From the NCBI RefSeq assembly GCF_000015725.1, contig NC_008826.1, forward strand, positions 186,001-250,000: DNA of 64,000 nucleotides, read 5' to 3'. The translations under genes and the position numbers were made by a program. Positions 9,994 to 18,144 of the stretch are shown one piece after another (within the stretch, counting starts at the first letter, position 1; each line of letters opens with the position of its first letter). This DNA comes from Methylibium petroleiphilum PM1 (GTDB lineage: Bacteria; Pseudomonadota; Gammaproteobacteria; Burkholderiales; Burkholderiaceae_C). The notes beneath the pieces are model-generated. The model worked only from the letters and a program-made list of their open reading frames with translations, did no database searches and was not told the origin of the DNA.

Positions 9994-11349
9994 ATGATTG
10001 ACCTTTTCGCACGTCCGGTGGCGTGTCTGCCCGACGAAGCAATCCCCCTCATCCTCGGCAACCTCCGCCTTGGCGGCGGTGGCTGGGATGACAAGCGGCA
10101 GCAGGGTCGCCTGTGGCTGCGCGTCTCCGACGAGATCCGTGCCCAGATCTACCTGCTGGCCGGTCTGGACCACAAGGAGCTGCAGCGCAACAGCGTCTGC
10201 CCCAGCTTCTCGGTGGACCTGTTCCCGGAACTGAAGCTCGCCATCGGCGAGAACATGATCTACAGCCAGGTCGACGATCGCTCGTACTACCTGGAACTGT
10301 TCCAGATCGCCAACGGCGACGAGTACCGCCTCTACGCCAAGTACCAGCAGATCATCGGCTCGCGCCTCATGGCACGGCCGGCGAAGTCGATGGTGACCGC
10401 GATCTGCATTGCGCTCGCCGCGCAGCTGATGGAGCAGGCCAAGCAGGCCGACTCAGCCCGCAACGCCCCCGCGCCGCTCGCGCTGGCCCGCAAGGCCATG
10501 ACCGAGCAGGAGGAGATCAACCTCCTTCTCCTGAGCGGTGATCGGATCCAACTGCCCGAGCAGCACCTGCGCCACTACGCGCGCATCAAGGCGCGCATCG
10601 AGAAGGCTGGCGGTTCCTACAACGCCGGCGGCTACTTCGAGTTCCCGGCCGGCCTGAACGCCGGCGAGGTGCTCGAGCAGCTGAAGGGCGGCAAGGTGGT
10701 GAACCCCCGGAAGGACCAGCAATTTTTCGCGACCCCGCCCGAGCTCGCGCTCAGCGTGATCGCGGCAGCCGGCCCGCTCGCTGGGAAGCGAGTTCTGGAA
10801 CCCTCCGCTGGTGACGGCGCCTTGGCAGACCTTGCCCGGGCGGCAGGCGCCGAGGTGGTGGTGATCGAAAACTGGACGGTCAACGTCCTGAAGCTCGAAG
10901 CCAAGGGCTACGAGGTGATGGATCGCGACTTCCTGACGGTGACCCCGCAGGAGATCGGCCTGTTCGACGCCGTCGTGGCCAATCCGCCGTTCACGCGCGG
11001 GCTGGATATGACGCACGTGGAGCACATGTGGAAGTTCCTGAAGCCGGGCGGCACCCTCACGGTGCTCACCTCGACGGCATGGGACGACGGCACGCAGCGC
11101 AAGCAGCAGGCCTTCCGCAAGTTCCTCGCGGACAACAACGCGGCGATCCGCCGCATCGATCCGGGCGCCTTCAAGGCCTCGGGAACGGGCGTGGGTGCCA
11201 TGCACCTGGTGCTGATCAAGACCGGCAAGGCGATCGATGACGACGCCGACGAAGCCTTCGACGGCATCAACGGCGACCGCTGCAGCGAATGCGACGTGGT
11301 GAGCCCGAGCGGCGCGCTGCGCTGCGTGTGCTGCGCCGAAGCGCTCTGA
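9994..11349 (+). CDS. DNA N6-adenine methyltransferase-like protein
   Basis: 451 aa; the start ATG 9994 follows a TCAGGAG SD. The N-terminal 230 residues carry no motif I recognise. The methyltransferase domain follows: motif I VLEPSAGDGAL (from about 267) binds S-adenosylmethionine and catalytic motif IV is NPPF at 330-333, as in N6-adenine/N4-cytosine DNA methylases. The tail has a CSEC...CVCC ribbon. Probably modifies phage DNA to evade restriction; no cognate endonuclease adjoins it. Target sequence unknown. Own transcription unit, with a terminator immediately downstream. Confidence 0.85.
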   Translation: MIDLFARPVACLPDEAIPLILGNLRLGGGGWDDKRQQGRLWLRVSDEIRAQIYLLAGLDHKELQRNSVCPSFSVDLFPELKLAIGENMIYSQVDDRSYYLELFQIANGDEYRLYAKYQQIIGSRLMARPAKSMVTAICIALAAQLMEQAKQADSARNAPAPLALARKAMTEQEEINLLLLSGDRIQLPEQHLRHYARIKARIEKAGGSYNAGGYFEFPAGLNAGEVLEQLKGGKVVNPRKDQQFFATPPELALSVIAAAGPLAGKRVLEPSAGDGALADLARAAGAEVVVIENWTVNVLKLEAKGYEVMDRDFLTVTPQEIGLFDAVVANPPFTRGLDMTHVEHMWKFLKPGGTLTVLTSTAWDDGTQRKQQAFRKFLADNNAAIRRIDPGAFKASGTGVGAMHLVLIKTGKAIDDDADEAFDGINGDRCSECDVVSPSGALRCVCCAEAL

Positions 11350-11363
11350 CGCTAACCCCCTGT

Positions 11364-11400
11364 GGCCCGGCTCTCTTCTGAGACCGGGCCCTCTTCTTTG
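11364..11400 (+). terminator. Intrinsic terminator
   Basis: GGCCCGG (11364-11370) pairs with CCGGGCC (11384-11390); CTCTTCTTTG follows. Confidence 0.85.
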
Positions 11401-11479
11401 CCGCGCCGCTTACCTGTGCCCGTGCCGCATCTCGGCATACCCACAACGCGGCTTGCCGCACTTTTTCCGAAGGAACTAC
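11401..11479 (+). promoter_or_regulatory. CATC-element leader
   Basis: GTGCCGCATCTCGG with CATC at 11428-11431, 49 nt before the next ATG, then a GCGG...CCGC dyad and GAAGGAAC as SD. Likely start of a separate transcript. Confidence 0.5.
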
Positions 11480-11827
11480 ATGTTCTCCATCACCCCCATG
11501 CCCAACGGCAACCTGCAGGTGTGCGCGGACAACGCCGCCCGCGCCTGGATCAAGGAAGAGCAGCAGCTCGGCCGCGGCAGCGACGACATCCTGCACGGCG
11601 GTACCGAGCACTACTGGACCAACGGTTCGTTCGAGCCCTTCGACGCCGGCCAGGCCAACCCGTTCGTCGGGCTGACCAGCGCGCCGTGCATCGCCGAGCA
11701 CATGACCGTCCGCGACGACGGCGAGCGCGAGATCGACGGCCGCCTCTGGTGGTACCCGAACTACGCGATCACCGACCCGATGGAAGTGCTCAAGCGCACC
11801 GGCTCGGTCGAGTTCCAGGCCGCCTGA
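11480..11827 (+). CDS. Hypothetical protein, 115 aa
   Basis: Start ATG 11480 with AAGGA spaced 6-7 nt. Soluble, acidic, Trp/Tyr-rich (HYWTNGSFEPFDAG; RLWWYPNYAITDP). Unrecognised. Behind a terminator and CATC-type leader, so probably independently expressed together with the next gene. Confidence 0.7.
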   Translation: MFSITPMPNGNLQVCADNAARAWIKEEQQLGRGSDDILHGGTEHYWTNGSFEPFDAGQANPFVGLTSAPCIAEHMTVRDDGEREIDGRLWWYPNYAITDPMEVLKRTGSVEFQAA

Positions 11828-11841
11828 AGGGGAGATTCACC

Positions 11842-12120
11842 ATGAATGCTCACCAGTCCCGAGCTGGCGCCGGCTTCAACCGTCGCCCGTTCCAGGTCAC
11901 CCGCGGCGGCATGCTGATCAACGGCCGCCTATACCTGGGCGTCGTGATCGACAAGGCGCTGACCGAAACGCAGCTGGAGGAGGCCACGGCCGCCACCAAC
12001 GACCGCTTCGAGCGGGTCCTGTTCTTTGCCGAGGAGCTCAGCGCCTTGAACGCCATCAAGTACCAGGCTGTGATCGACAGCTTCGTCGAGCGCATCGTCC
12101 TGCCGGCCTGCCAGGCCTAA
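11842..12120 (+). CDS. Hypothetical protein, 92 aa
   Basis: GGGGAGAT precedes ATG 11842 by 7 nt. Small alpha/beta protein (MLINGRLYLGVVIDKAL, then a helical C-terminus). No motif. Followed by a strong terminator. Confidence 0.65.
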   Translation: MNAHQSRAGAGFNRRPFQVTRGGMLINGRLYLGVVIDKALTETQLEEATAATNDRFERVLFFAEELSALNAIKYQAVIDSFVERIVLPACQA

Positions 12121-12127
12121 CCCCATC

Positions 12128-12159
12128 GAGCCCGCCCTCTTCGGAGGCGGGCTCTTTTC
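12128..12159 (+). terminator. Intrinsic terminator
   Basis: GAGCCCGCC (12128-12136) pairs with GGCGGGCTC (12146-12154), followed by TTTTC. Confidence 0.9.
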
Positions 12160-12233
12160 ATTGCCGCGTCGCCTGGCTCGCAGTGTCTGTTGCGCATCTC
12201 CCGTGGTCCCGACAACCCTTTCAGGAGATCCAC
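12160..12233 (+). promoter_or_regulatory. CATC-element leader
   Basis: GTTGCGCATCTCCC with CATC at 12195-12198, 36 nt before the ATG; SD AGGAGAT. Confidence 0.5.
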
Positions 12234-12578
12234 ATGATCCAACTCAACCTCCAGGACCCCGCGGTCCAGGCGGCACTCATCAGCGCCGTCGGCAGCATCG
12301 TCACGGCGGCGATCGCGGCCATCTGCGCCGCTCTCGTTGGCCAGCAGATTGCCGGCCGTCGGCGCCTCGCCGAGAAGCTCGTGGTCGCCCAGAAGGACAT
12401 CGAGTTCCTTCTGGCGGTCGAGCAGCATCACTGCGAGGTGCACCAGGCGCGCGAGGGCGCTTCCCAGAAGCTCCGCATCCGCAAGACGGTGAAGGACCAC
12501 GGCTACCTGTGGTCTGGCCGGTTCACGCCCGGGCGCTTGCAGCACCCGGAGTTCGCGCACCGGCACGCGGGCCACTGA
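12234..12578 (+). CDS. Single-span membrane protein, 114 aa
   Basis: After 13 residues a hydrophobic Ala/Ile-rich segment (about 14-41) forms a membrane helix; the rest is basic and probably cytoplasmic, with a helical stretch (RRRLAEKLVVAQKDIEFLL). No catalytic motif. Small phage membrane protein of unknown role. Confidence 0.65.
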   Translation: MIQLNLQDPAVQAALISAVGSIVTAAIAAICAALVGQQIAGRRRLAEKLVVAQKDIEFLLAVEQHHCEVHQAREGASQKLRIRKTVKDHGYLWSGRFTPGRLQHPEFAHRHAGH

Positions 12579-12589
12579 GGAGGAACGGC

Positions 12590-12817
12590 ATGCCCCTCCA
12601 ATCTCAGCTCCCCGTCAAGGCGATGGCCTGTGGCAACTGCGGCCACGGCCTGTTCCGCGTCTTCTCGTACGAAACCGACTTCGTGATGAAGCTCGTGACC
12701 CAGTGCGAGAAGTGCGATTCCACCTCGGTGATCGAGCCCGTGCCCGCCACTCTGCGCATCGAGTTCGGCGAAGGCAGTGACGGCAGGCTCTGCCGCATGG
12801 ACCCGAAGACACCCTGA
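12590..12817 (+). CDS. Zinc-ribbon protein, 75 aa
   Basis: AGGAGG SD ahead of ATG 12590. Carries CGNCGH and CEKC about 30 residues apart, a classic zinc ribbon, and little else. Possibly nucleic-acid or protein binding. Followed by an intrinsic terminator. Confidence 0.65.
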   Translation: MPLQSQLPVKAMACGNCGHGLFRVFSYETDFVMKLVTQCEKCDSTSVIEPVPATLRIEFGEGSDGRLCRMDPKTP

Positions 12818-12836
12818 CTCGCGTCGACCAACCCCT

Positions 12837-12873
12837 CGGCCCGGCCTCCCTCGTGGAGCCGGGCCGCCTTCTT
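12837..12873 (+). terminator. Intrinsic terminator
   Basis: CGGCCCGGCCTCC pairs with GGAGCCGGGCCG, followed by a CTTCTTT tract. Confidence 0.85.
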
Positions 12874-12951
12874 TGTGCGCATGCAGTTCCATGTGCGGCA
12901 TCTCGCCTGGTACTTCAACGCGGCACCGCCGCACCAACCCAAGGAGATCCC
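12874..12951 (+). promoter_or_regulatory. CATC-element leader
   Basis: ATGTGCGGCATCTCGCC with CATC at 12899-12902, 50 nt before the ATG; a GCGGC...GCCGC dyad and SD AAGGAGAT follow. Confidence 0.5.
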
Positions 12952-13455
12952 ATGGATTCGAAACGACAAGAGGTGGCCGACAAGGCCTACTCGAGCTACA
13001 ACTTCGGCCAGGGCGTCGAAGTCGAAGACGCCGGCGGCTGGGAGCGTGTCACGCCCGGCAGCGAGTGGAGCCGTCCGGTGTTCGTCCGCACCGACGACGA
13101 CGCCCCTTCCAGCGACACCACGCGACTGACCTTCGTGGTCAGCTTCCAGGCCGACACCGACCGTGTCATCGATGCCTTCGCCATCGACTCGAATGGCCGG
13201 ATGTGGGGCTCGAAAGGCACTGGCGGCGGCGAAACCCGCCCTGTCAAGGTCATCGTCCTCTGCCGCAACAGCGAGGGCGCGCCCGAGTTCCACACCTGCG
13301 CCCCGGAATGCACCGAGGATCAGGTCGAGAACGGTGAGCACTACGAGCTGGCCAAGGAGAACGCCGGCTTCAACGGCTACGAGGAGCCGATGATCGCCTT
13401 CGACGCGAACGACCCCGCTGCGCGCCAGCTCGGCGAGGTCCTGGCCTGGCTGTGA
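12952..13455 (+). CDS. Hypothetical acidic protein, 167 aa
   Basis: Strong SD. Soluble beta-rich protein with a possible metal site in its second half (a Cys near LCRNSEG, then HTCAPEC). Family not recognised. Convergent with the minus-strand XF1762-type gene, the two stop codons being only a few bases apart. Confidence 0.7.
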   Translation: MDSKRQEVADKAYSSYNFGQGVEVEDAGGWERVTPGSEWSRPVFVRTDDDAPSSDTTRLTFVVSFQADTDRVIDAFAIDSNGRMWGSKGTGGGETRPVKVIVLCRNSEGAPEFHTCAPECTEDQVENGEHYELAKENAGFNGYEEPMIAFDANDPAARQLGEVLAWL

Positions 13456-13462
13456 CCTTGGC

Positions 13463-14380
13463 CTAACCCATCGCCCCGCTCGTGACTTCGGTCACCTGCG
13501 GGGCTTTCTTCTTTGTCGCTGCATCTTCGGCTGCAGGAGCGCGCCGGCGCGGGGTACGGAACTTCTCGAGCAGCGAGTCGATGTCGACGGGGAGAGGGGT
13601 CTCGGGGCCGCCTCGCACCAGCGTGCGACTCCAGCGGATCTTGTCGACGATCTCCATGCGGTCCTCGCGGGGCCGAGACGGCGTGTTCCAGCTGCGGCCG
13701 CGCACGCGCGCCTCTGGGATCCACCCGGCCGCGCGCAGGCTCGTGCCGGGCTCCGTCACCAGGGTGTACGTGATGATCCGATGCGCGCCTCTCCGCTTGG
13801 CCTCGCGCGCCGCCCATCCGTAGGCGAGCGAGCACGCGTTCCACTGCAGCCCGTCCGCGATGTCCTCGCGGATGCACAGGCGGTTGACCTCCATGACCTT
13901 GGTCTGGTTGATGGCCTTTGCCACCGGACGGCCGACCATCACGACGCCGATCACGCCGTCGTCGCCAGGCCCGTTGCGGATCGCGCCGCCGAACTTCCAG
14001 CCTGCCGGAGGAGGGCAGTGCCTGTGGTGCGCGCGCACGAACGCCTTCGCGTCGCGTTGTTCCACCGAGACCATCTGCAGGTTCCAGTCGATGACCAGGT
14101 GGCCGCAGCCGTCGTCGATGATGCGCCGCGCGCCGCCGGTGGAGATCGCGGCCAGCCCCTGCTCGTTGAGCCAGCGCGCCGCGCCCTTCGGGTCTTCGTT
14201 GAGGAACTCCACCACGGCCTGGTGCATGCCCTCGCAACAGGTGTCGACCATGAACTCGCGTGGCCCCCAGACCTCGTGCAGTTCGGCGTGCTCGGGCTGG
14301 CCGCAGAAGAGGCACGCCTGCGCTTCCTCGCCCCCCAGTGCGCCCCAGATGGCCTCCAGTTCTGCCGCTGTGGAGATCAT
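13463..14380 (-). CDS. XF1762-family protein (GNAT-like) with N-terminal Zn-type region
   Basis: 305 aa. Residues about 80-240 match the XF1762 phage/prophage family: AFVRAHHRHCPPPAGWKFG, GVVMVGRPVAKAIN, EVNRLCI, ACSLAYGWAAREAKRRG and ITYTL..EPGTSLRAAGW, consistent with a GNAT acyltransferase-like fold. An extra N-terminal region carries CLFCG and a CC pair that may bind zinc. The last 50 residues are basic. Overlaps the next minus gene by four bases. Substrate unknown. Confidence 0.75.
   Translation of the reverse strand: MISTAAELEAIWGALGGEEAQACLFCGQPEHAELHEVWGPREFMVDTCCEGMHQAVVEFLNEDPKGAARWLNEQGLAAISTGGARRIIDDGCGHLVIDWNLQMVSVEQRDAKAFVRAHHRHCPPPAGWKFGGAIRNGPGDDGVIGVVMVGRPVAKAINQTKVMEVNRLCIREDIADGLQWNACSLAYGWAAREAKRRGAHRIITYTLVTEPGTSLRAAGWIPEARVRGRSWNTPSRPREDRMEIVDKIRWSRTLVRGGPETPLPVDIDSLLEKFRTPRRRAPAAEDAATKKKAPQVTEVTSGAMG
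13473..13515 (+). terminator. Intrinsic terminator inside a convergent gene end
   Basis: GCCCCGC (13473-13479)/GCGGGGC with inner GTGAC/GTCAC, then TTTCTTCTTT. The hairpin lies within the 3' end of the minus-strand gene, so its DNA is also coding. Confidence 0.8.
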
Positions 14381-14691
14381 CGGCAGGCCTCGGGCGGAAT
14401 GTCGTCGTGGCCTTGCGGCGCGAACCACCATTCCTGCTGGACGTGGGCGAACTCCTTTCCGGCGCGGATCCGCTCGAGCCCTGCCACGAGCATCCCGAAG
14501 CCGGCTACGGTGACCACGCGGGCCTCGCTCATCGCGCTCCCGGCACCACCGGGCATGTGGAAGGTGGCGTCGTTTTCCGCCCGGCCCGACAGCGGCGGCC
14601 CGGGCAGAAGGTTGAAGTCACCGTCGCCGACGCGCTCCAGCTTCTCCAGCCGGACGCCTCGGTGAAATCTCTTGTAGATCGTTCCTTTCAT
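14377..14691 (-). CDS. Hypothetical protein, 104 aa
   Basis: First gene of a short minus-strand operon with the XF1762-type gene. Basic N-terminus (KGTIYKRFHRGVRLEKLE), Gly/Pro-rich middle, no recognised motif. Divergent from the promoter at 14715. Confidence 0.6.
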   Translation of the reverse strand: MKGTIYKRFHRGVRLEKLERVGDGDFNLLPGPPLSGRAENDATFHMPGGAGSAMSEARVVTVAGFGMLVAGLERIRAGKEFAHVQQEWWFAPQGHDDIPPEACR

Positions 14692-14714
14692 GCTCGCTTT
14701 CTGTTTGGATGCTC

Positions 14715-14743
14715 TTGCGGTATCGACACGTGTTATGTATCAT
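14715..14743 (+). promoter_or_regulatory. Phage promoter, leaderless type
   Basis: -35 TTGCGG (14715-14720), 17-bp spacer ending ACACGTGTTATG, -10 TATCAT (14738-14743); the ATG follows after 7 nt. Confidence 0.75.
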
Positions 14744-14750
14744 ACACGCC

Positions 14751-14912
14751 ATGAGCACACAAACCAATACGAGCGAGCCGCGGCTCGGCGTGGTGGCGGC
14801 CGCGGAGCCCGAGCGTGATCTCGAGCTGCCTGCCGCGTTCCGGCCCGGCGTCCCGTTCACCCTGAGCGACCGGGCGCTGGACAGGCTCCTGGCGGACATC
14901 CTGAAAGGCTGA
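14751..14912 (+). CDS. Small hypothetical protein, 53 aa
   Basis: Start ATG 14751 is 7 nt from a promoter -10 (leaderless). Short acidic protein ending in a helix (LSDRALDRLLADILKG). Heads the operon 14.7-17.6 kb containing thioredoxin and the exonuclease. Confidence 0.65.
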   Translation: MSTQTNTSEPRLGVVAAAEPERDLELPAAFRPGVPFTLSDRALDRLLADILKG

Positions 14913-14915
14913 TCC

Positions 14916-15125
14916 ATGGCAATGCCCGCGACTTCCCAAGGCTGCTACGAACTACGGTTTCGGAGCTTGTTCAACGAAGGACGCGGGCTTGCGTTCCCCT
15001 GCGGCGAGGACGGTCAGATCGACCTCGACTCGCTCAGCGACAAGGCCCGCAACAGCTACCTCGGCGCGCGTGCGCTGATCGGCCGCGAGTACGCCTACCC
15101 CGTGGTCATCCAGTCGACCCAGTGA
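14916..15125 (+). CDS. Hypothetical protein, 69 aa
   Basis: Four bases after the preceding stop. The central segment (RSLFNEGRGLAFPCGEDGQIDLD) is well structured in pattern; a similar short family occurs in proteobacterial genomes as an uncharacterised small protein. No function assigned. Confidence 0.65.
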   Translation: MAMPATSQGCYELRFRSLFNEGRGLAFPCGEDGQIDLDSLSDKARNSYLGARALIGREYAYPVVIQSTQ

Positions 15126-15127
15126 AC

Positions 15128-15664
15128 ATGCAGTCCCAGACCTTCGATGCAGGCCGGCCCGGCCGCGAAAGCGCCGCGGTCCTGACCCTGGCTGCGCATC
15201 TGCTGTGCGCCGACGTCGGCAGCGGCCAGTGCGACGCCGAGTCGGTCGCGAGCATGGCGCGCGCGATGCGCTCCTCGTACAGCGGCTTCTCCCTGGCCCG
15301 CGCGCTGGAAGGCGACGGGTGGGACGTCGACGACCATCTGCTCGAACGACTGCTGGAAAGCGACAGCTACCGCAGCACCGCACATCGAGCGGCCATCGCC
15401 GAGTGGGTGACCCAGCGCGGGATCAAGCCTCTGCGCGAAGTCGGCGAAGCCGTCTCGTTCATCTACCGCGGCGCGACCGTCTCCGGCGAGATCGTCTCCA
15501 TCGACCTGCCGCAGGCGACCTACACGGTGTTCGTTCCCTCGATGGGGCATGTGCGTGCGGGCCTGGGCGTGCACGGAATCATCATCCCCTACGAGCAGGT
15601 GCACAACCTGTGCCCCGGGCCGGAGTCGTTCCGGCTGGAGGCTCAGGACGCCGCCCTGGTCTGA
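15128..15664 (+). CDS. Hypothetical protein, 178 aa
   Basis: ATG 15128 (GTG at 15122 is an alternative that overlaps the upstream stop). The N-terminal half is helical; the C-terminal half looks like a small beta-barrel (VSFIYRGATVSGEIVSIDL...YTVFVPSMG). Not recognised. Confidence 0.65.
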   Translation: MQSQTFDAGRPGRESAAVLTLAAHLLCADVGSGQCDAESVASMARAMRSSYSGFSLARALEGDGWDVDDHLLERLLESDSYRSTAHRAAIAEWVTQRGIKPLREVGEAVSFIYRGATVSGEIVSIDLPQATYTVFVPSMGHVRAGLGVHGIIIPYEQVHNLCPGPESFRLEAQDAALV

Positions 15665-15673
15665 GGCGCCTCG

Positions 15674-15961
15674 ATGGACCTGGCGCAAGACCCGAAGTAC
15701 CGAGCCGTCGACGGCGCGATCGTCAACCGCGAGACCGGTGAGGCGATCCCGGCCGACGAGCCCGTCTTCATCTTCCGCGCGCGCGACGTGCACGCGCGCG
15801 AGGCCCTGGAGGCCTACGCCTGCGTCCTGGAGCCTGGTGAGCACCGAGACGCGGTGTGCCAGCGCGTCGCCGACTTCGCGCGTTTCGCATACGCGCACCC
15901 CGACCGGATGAAGGCGCCAGACTCGGCGCCGCCGGCGGCCCCCGAACACACAACCACTTGA
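15674..15961 (+). CDS. Hypothetical protein, 95 aa
   Basis: Starts 9 nt after the previous stop. Pattern YRAVDGAIVNRETGEAIPADEPVFIFRARD is followed by a helical region, resembling small conserved phage proteins, but I have no function for it. Immediately upstream of thioredoxin. Confidence 0.65.
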   Translation: MDLAQDPKYRAVDGAIVNRETGEAIPADEPVFIFRARDVHAREALEAYACVLEPGEHRDAVCQRVADFARFAYAHPDRMKAPDSAPPAAPEHTTT

Positions 15962-15970
15962 GGACCTGTC

Positions 15971-16288
15971 ATGGCCAAGATCGTCACTCCAGCCGAGCTC
16001 GAGCAGCTCATCGCCTCCGGCAAGCCGGTCGTCGCAGATTTCTTCGCCGACTGGTGCCAGCCGTGCAAGATGATGGCGCCGACGGTCGACGCCGCCGCGG
16101 AGGCCTTCGCGGGCCGCGCCGAGGTGGTCAAGGTGAACATCGAAGCCGACGATGGCCTGATGCCGAAGTACGGTCTGCGCGGCGTTCCGACGTTCATCGT
16201 CTTCCGTGGCGGCAAGCAGGCGGCCGCCAAGTCTGGCGCCCTGGGCCGCTCGGCATTCCTCGACTGGGCCGGCGCCCAGATCGGCTGA
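15971..16288 (+). CDS. trxA: Thioredoxin
   Basis: 105 aa, full-length single-domain thioredoxin. The redox pair lies in WCQPC (C29/C32; the usual motif is WCGPC), followed by KMMAP and the cis-proline loop RGVPTFIVF. It reduces protein disulfides; in phage it could serve as electron donor for ribonucleotide reductase or as a polymerase processivity factor as host thioredoxin does for T7. No ribonucleotide reductase is in this window. SD GAGGA precedes the ATG. Confidence 0.93.
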   Translation: MAKIVTPAELEQLIASGKPVVADFFADWCQPCKMMAPTVDAAAEAFAGRAEVVKVNIEADDGLMPKYGLRGVPTFIVFRGGKQAAAKSGALGRSAFLDWAGAQIG

Positions 16289-16306
16289 TCCCGCGCCAGG
16301 CGGAAG

Positions 16307-17104
16307 ATGTCCACGCGACCCAAACTCCTTCTCCTGGACGGTACGAGCGTCGTCAGACGCGTGTATGAGGCTGTCCCGGGGGATGACGGACCGGCTCGCG
16401 TGGATGGCGCGATCACGGCGAGCATGCACTCGATCAAGCGCGCGCTCGGCGAGCACCTGCCGACGCACTTCCTGGCCGCCTTCGACGATGGCGGCCCGAC
16501 ATGGCGCCATCAGCTGCTGCCAACCTACAAGTCCACCCGCAAGCCTATGTACGAAGGCCTGCGCGCAGCGCTGCCGCGCCTTTACCGCGACATGGAGTCA
16601 CTCGGCTTCAGCTGGGTCTCCCCGCCGGGCGTGGAGGCCGATGACGTGATCGGGACCATCGCGCATCGCGCGGCCGCCCGTGGCTTCGAGGTCGTGATCG
16701 TGTCGAACGACGTGGACATGTGCGCTCTGCTTTCCGCGAATGTGCGGGTCTACAACCACTTCGCGCGCGAGTGGCGCGACGAGACCTGGCTGGCCAGCCA
16801 GATCGGGATCACGCCGGCGCAGGTGTCCGCCTACATCGGCCTGGTCGGCGAGGAGAAGAAGTCCGTCCCCGGCGTGGCCGGCGTCGGCCCCAAGACAGCC
16901 GCCAAACTGCTCGCGCAGCACGGCGACCTGGACGGAGTGCTGGCTGCCGCGGCCGAGATGCCCGGCAAGATCGGCGAGCGGCTGCGCGCTGGCGCCGAGG
17001 CCTGCCGGCTCTCCCAGGCTCTCGGCACACTCAAGCTGGACGTCGACCTGAGCATTCGCCCTTCACAGCTCGCCCTACCCAATCGCAACCGCCTAGCCGC
17101 ATGA
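16307..17104 (+). CDS. 5'-3' exonuclease / flap endonuclease (Pol I N-domain type)
   Basis: 265 aa, similar to the 5' nuclease domain of DNA polymerase I and to T5/T4 flap nucleases. Metal-binding acidic clusters: LLLLDGTS, AAFDDGGPTWR with LLPTYKSTR, GVEADDVIGTIA and IVSNDVDMCALL. The helix-3-turn-helix element follows as SVPGVAGVGPKTAAKLL. It removes RNA primers and flaps at replication forks. No fused polymerase. Full set of acidic residues, so probably active. Confidence 0.9.
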   Translation: MSTRPKLLLLDGTSVVRRVYEAVPGDDGPARVDGAITASMHSIKRALGEHLPTHFLAAFDDGGPTWRHQLLPTYKSTRKPMYEGLRAALPRLYRDMESLGFSWVSPPGVEADDVIGTIAHRAAARGFEVVIVSNDVDMCALLSANVRVYNHFAREWRDETWLASQIGITPAQVSAYIGLVGEEKKSVPGVAGVGPKTAAKLLAQHGDLDGVLAAAAEMPGKIGERLRAGAEACRLSQALGTLKLDVDLSIRPSQLALPNRNRLAA

Positions 17105-17301
17105 GGCACCACATGACCGACACCAGCGCTCCAGGATCGCCATTCGCCGAGCAGAGCCCGGCGCACACGCAGGTCGTGCTGCTGCGCGCGCGCTGGGAGC
17201 CGGTCGACGAGCCGGCCTGTCTGCGCTGGATCGACCCGATCTCGAAGCGCGAGATGCACTGGCGTGACGCTGTCGATCTGCTCGTTCGGCGCAGCGGCTA
17301 A
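17101..17301 (+). CDS. Hypothetical protein, 66 aa
   Basis: ATG 17101 overlaps the exonuclease stop; ATG 17113 is an alternative. Contains VVLLRARWEPVDEPACLRWIDP. Unrecognised; probably co-translated with the exonuclease. Confidence 0.55.
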   Translation: MRHHMTDTSAPGSPFAEQSPAHTQVVLLRARWEPVDEPACLRWIDPISKREMHWRDAVDLLVRRSG

Positions 17302-17317
17302 CCCTACTGGAACTCCT

Positions 17318-17560
17318 ATGCCCATTTCAGTCTACGTCCCCACCGACCTTCCCGAACTGCATCCAGATCCGCTGATCAACGCTCAGCTTCTGGTCGAGGA
17401 ACTCTGCGGGAAGCTGAATGCCGCTCGCCAGGCTTGCGACCGCGTCCTGGACCTCGATCTCGTCACGCCGCGCGGCCTGGCCGCCAAGTCGCACGTGCGG
17501 CACGCGCTCGCGGAAAGCGATCCGGCCACGCTGTCCGAACAGCACTGCAACTGCGGCTGA
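17318..17560 (+). CDS. Hypothetical protein, 80 aa
   Basis: Soluble, helical in the middle, ending CNCG. No family recognised. Last gene before a hairpin and CATC leader. Confidence 0.6.
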   Translation: MPISVYVPTDLPELHPDPLINAQLLVEELCGKLNAARQACDRVLDLDLVTPRGLAAKSHVRHALAESDPATLSEQHCNCG

Positions 17561-17655
17561 GCCGCTGGCGGCGCTGGTAGCGCCCTGTGTTCGCCATCTC
17601 CCCAGGGCCTAGACCCCGCGGCCGCAAGCCGCATCAACCCAAGGAGAATGGAAAC
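17561..17655 (+). promoter_or_regulatory. CATC-element leader
   Basis: A GCGCTGGTAGCGC hairpin is followed by TGTTCGCCATCTCC (CATC 17595-17598, 58 nt before the next CDS), a GCGGC...GCCGC dyad, and SD AAGGAGAATGG. Confidence 0.5.
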
Positions 17656-18141
17656 ATGGACCAATTCAGCTACCTGATCACTGCGGAAGTCCCCGCGCGA
17701 GGCCCGATCGAGGCCCTCGCTGCCGCGCTGCAGCAGGGCTACGACAACGGCGCCGAGGGCCGCTTCCAGGTCATCGTGACCACGCAGCCGACCTACCTCG
17801 TGATCTTCCTGCGCACGACGGCGGAAGACGATGCGGACTACCTGCGCGCGACCGCGGCCAAGCACGGTTGCGGCATCGAGCAGGCCGCCGCGCTGCAGCT
17901 CGCCGCGGAACTGGCCGACCAGGTGGGCGAGATCGCCAACCCGGTGGTCGACGTGCTGCGCAACGGCGACGTCCAGATCGTCGACTTCAACCGCGTGCTC
18001 AGCCAGGTCCTCGCGCCCGGCAAGTGCCAGCGTTGCGGCAGCGCACTGGCCGACGGCCTGTGCACCGACGCCACGTGCCCCTTCAGCGACGTCCCCCAGG
18101 ACGACCCCGCTGGCTGGGCCGGCCACCCCGAGAAGGGCTGA
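17656..18141 (+). CDS. Hypothetical protein with C-terminal zinc motif, 161 aa
   Basis: Strong SD upstream. The N-terminal two thirds form a mixed alpha/beta domain; the C-terminus has CQRCG...GLCTDATC, a zinc ribbon-like motif. Unknown function. Four bases separate it from the next gene. Confidence 0.65.
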   Translation: MDQFSYLITAEVPARGPIEALAAALQQGYDNGAEGRFQVIVTTQPTYLVIFLRTTAEDDADYLRATAAKHGCGIEQAAALQLAAELADQVGEIANPVVDVLRNGDVQIVDFNRVLSQVLAPGKCQRCGSALADGLCTDATCPFSDVPQDDPAGWAGHPEKG

Positions 18142-18144
18142 GCC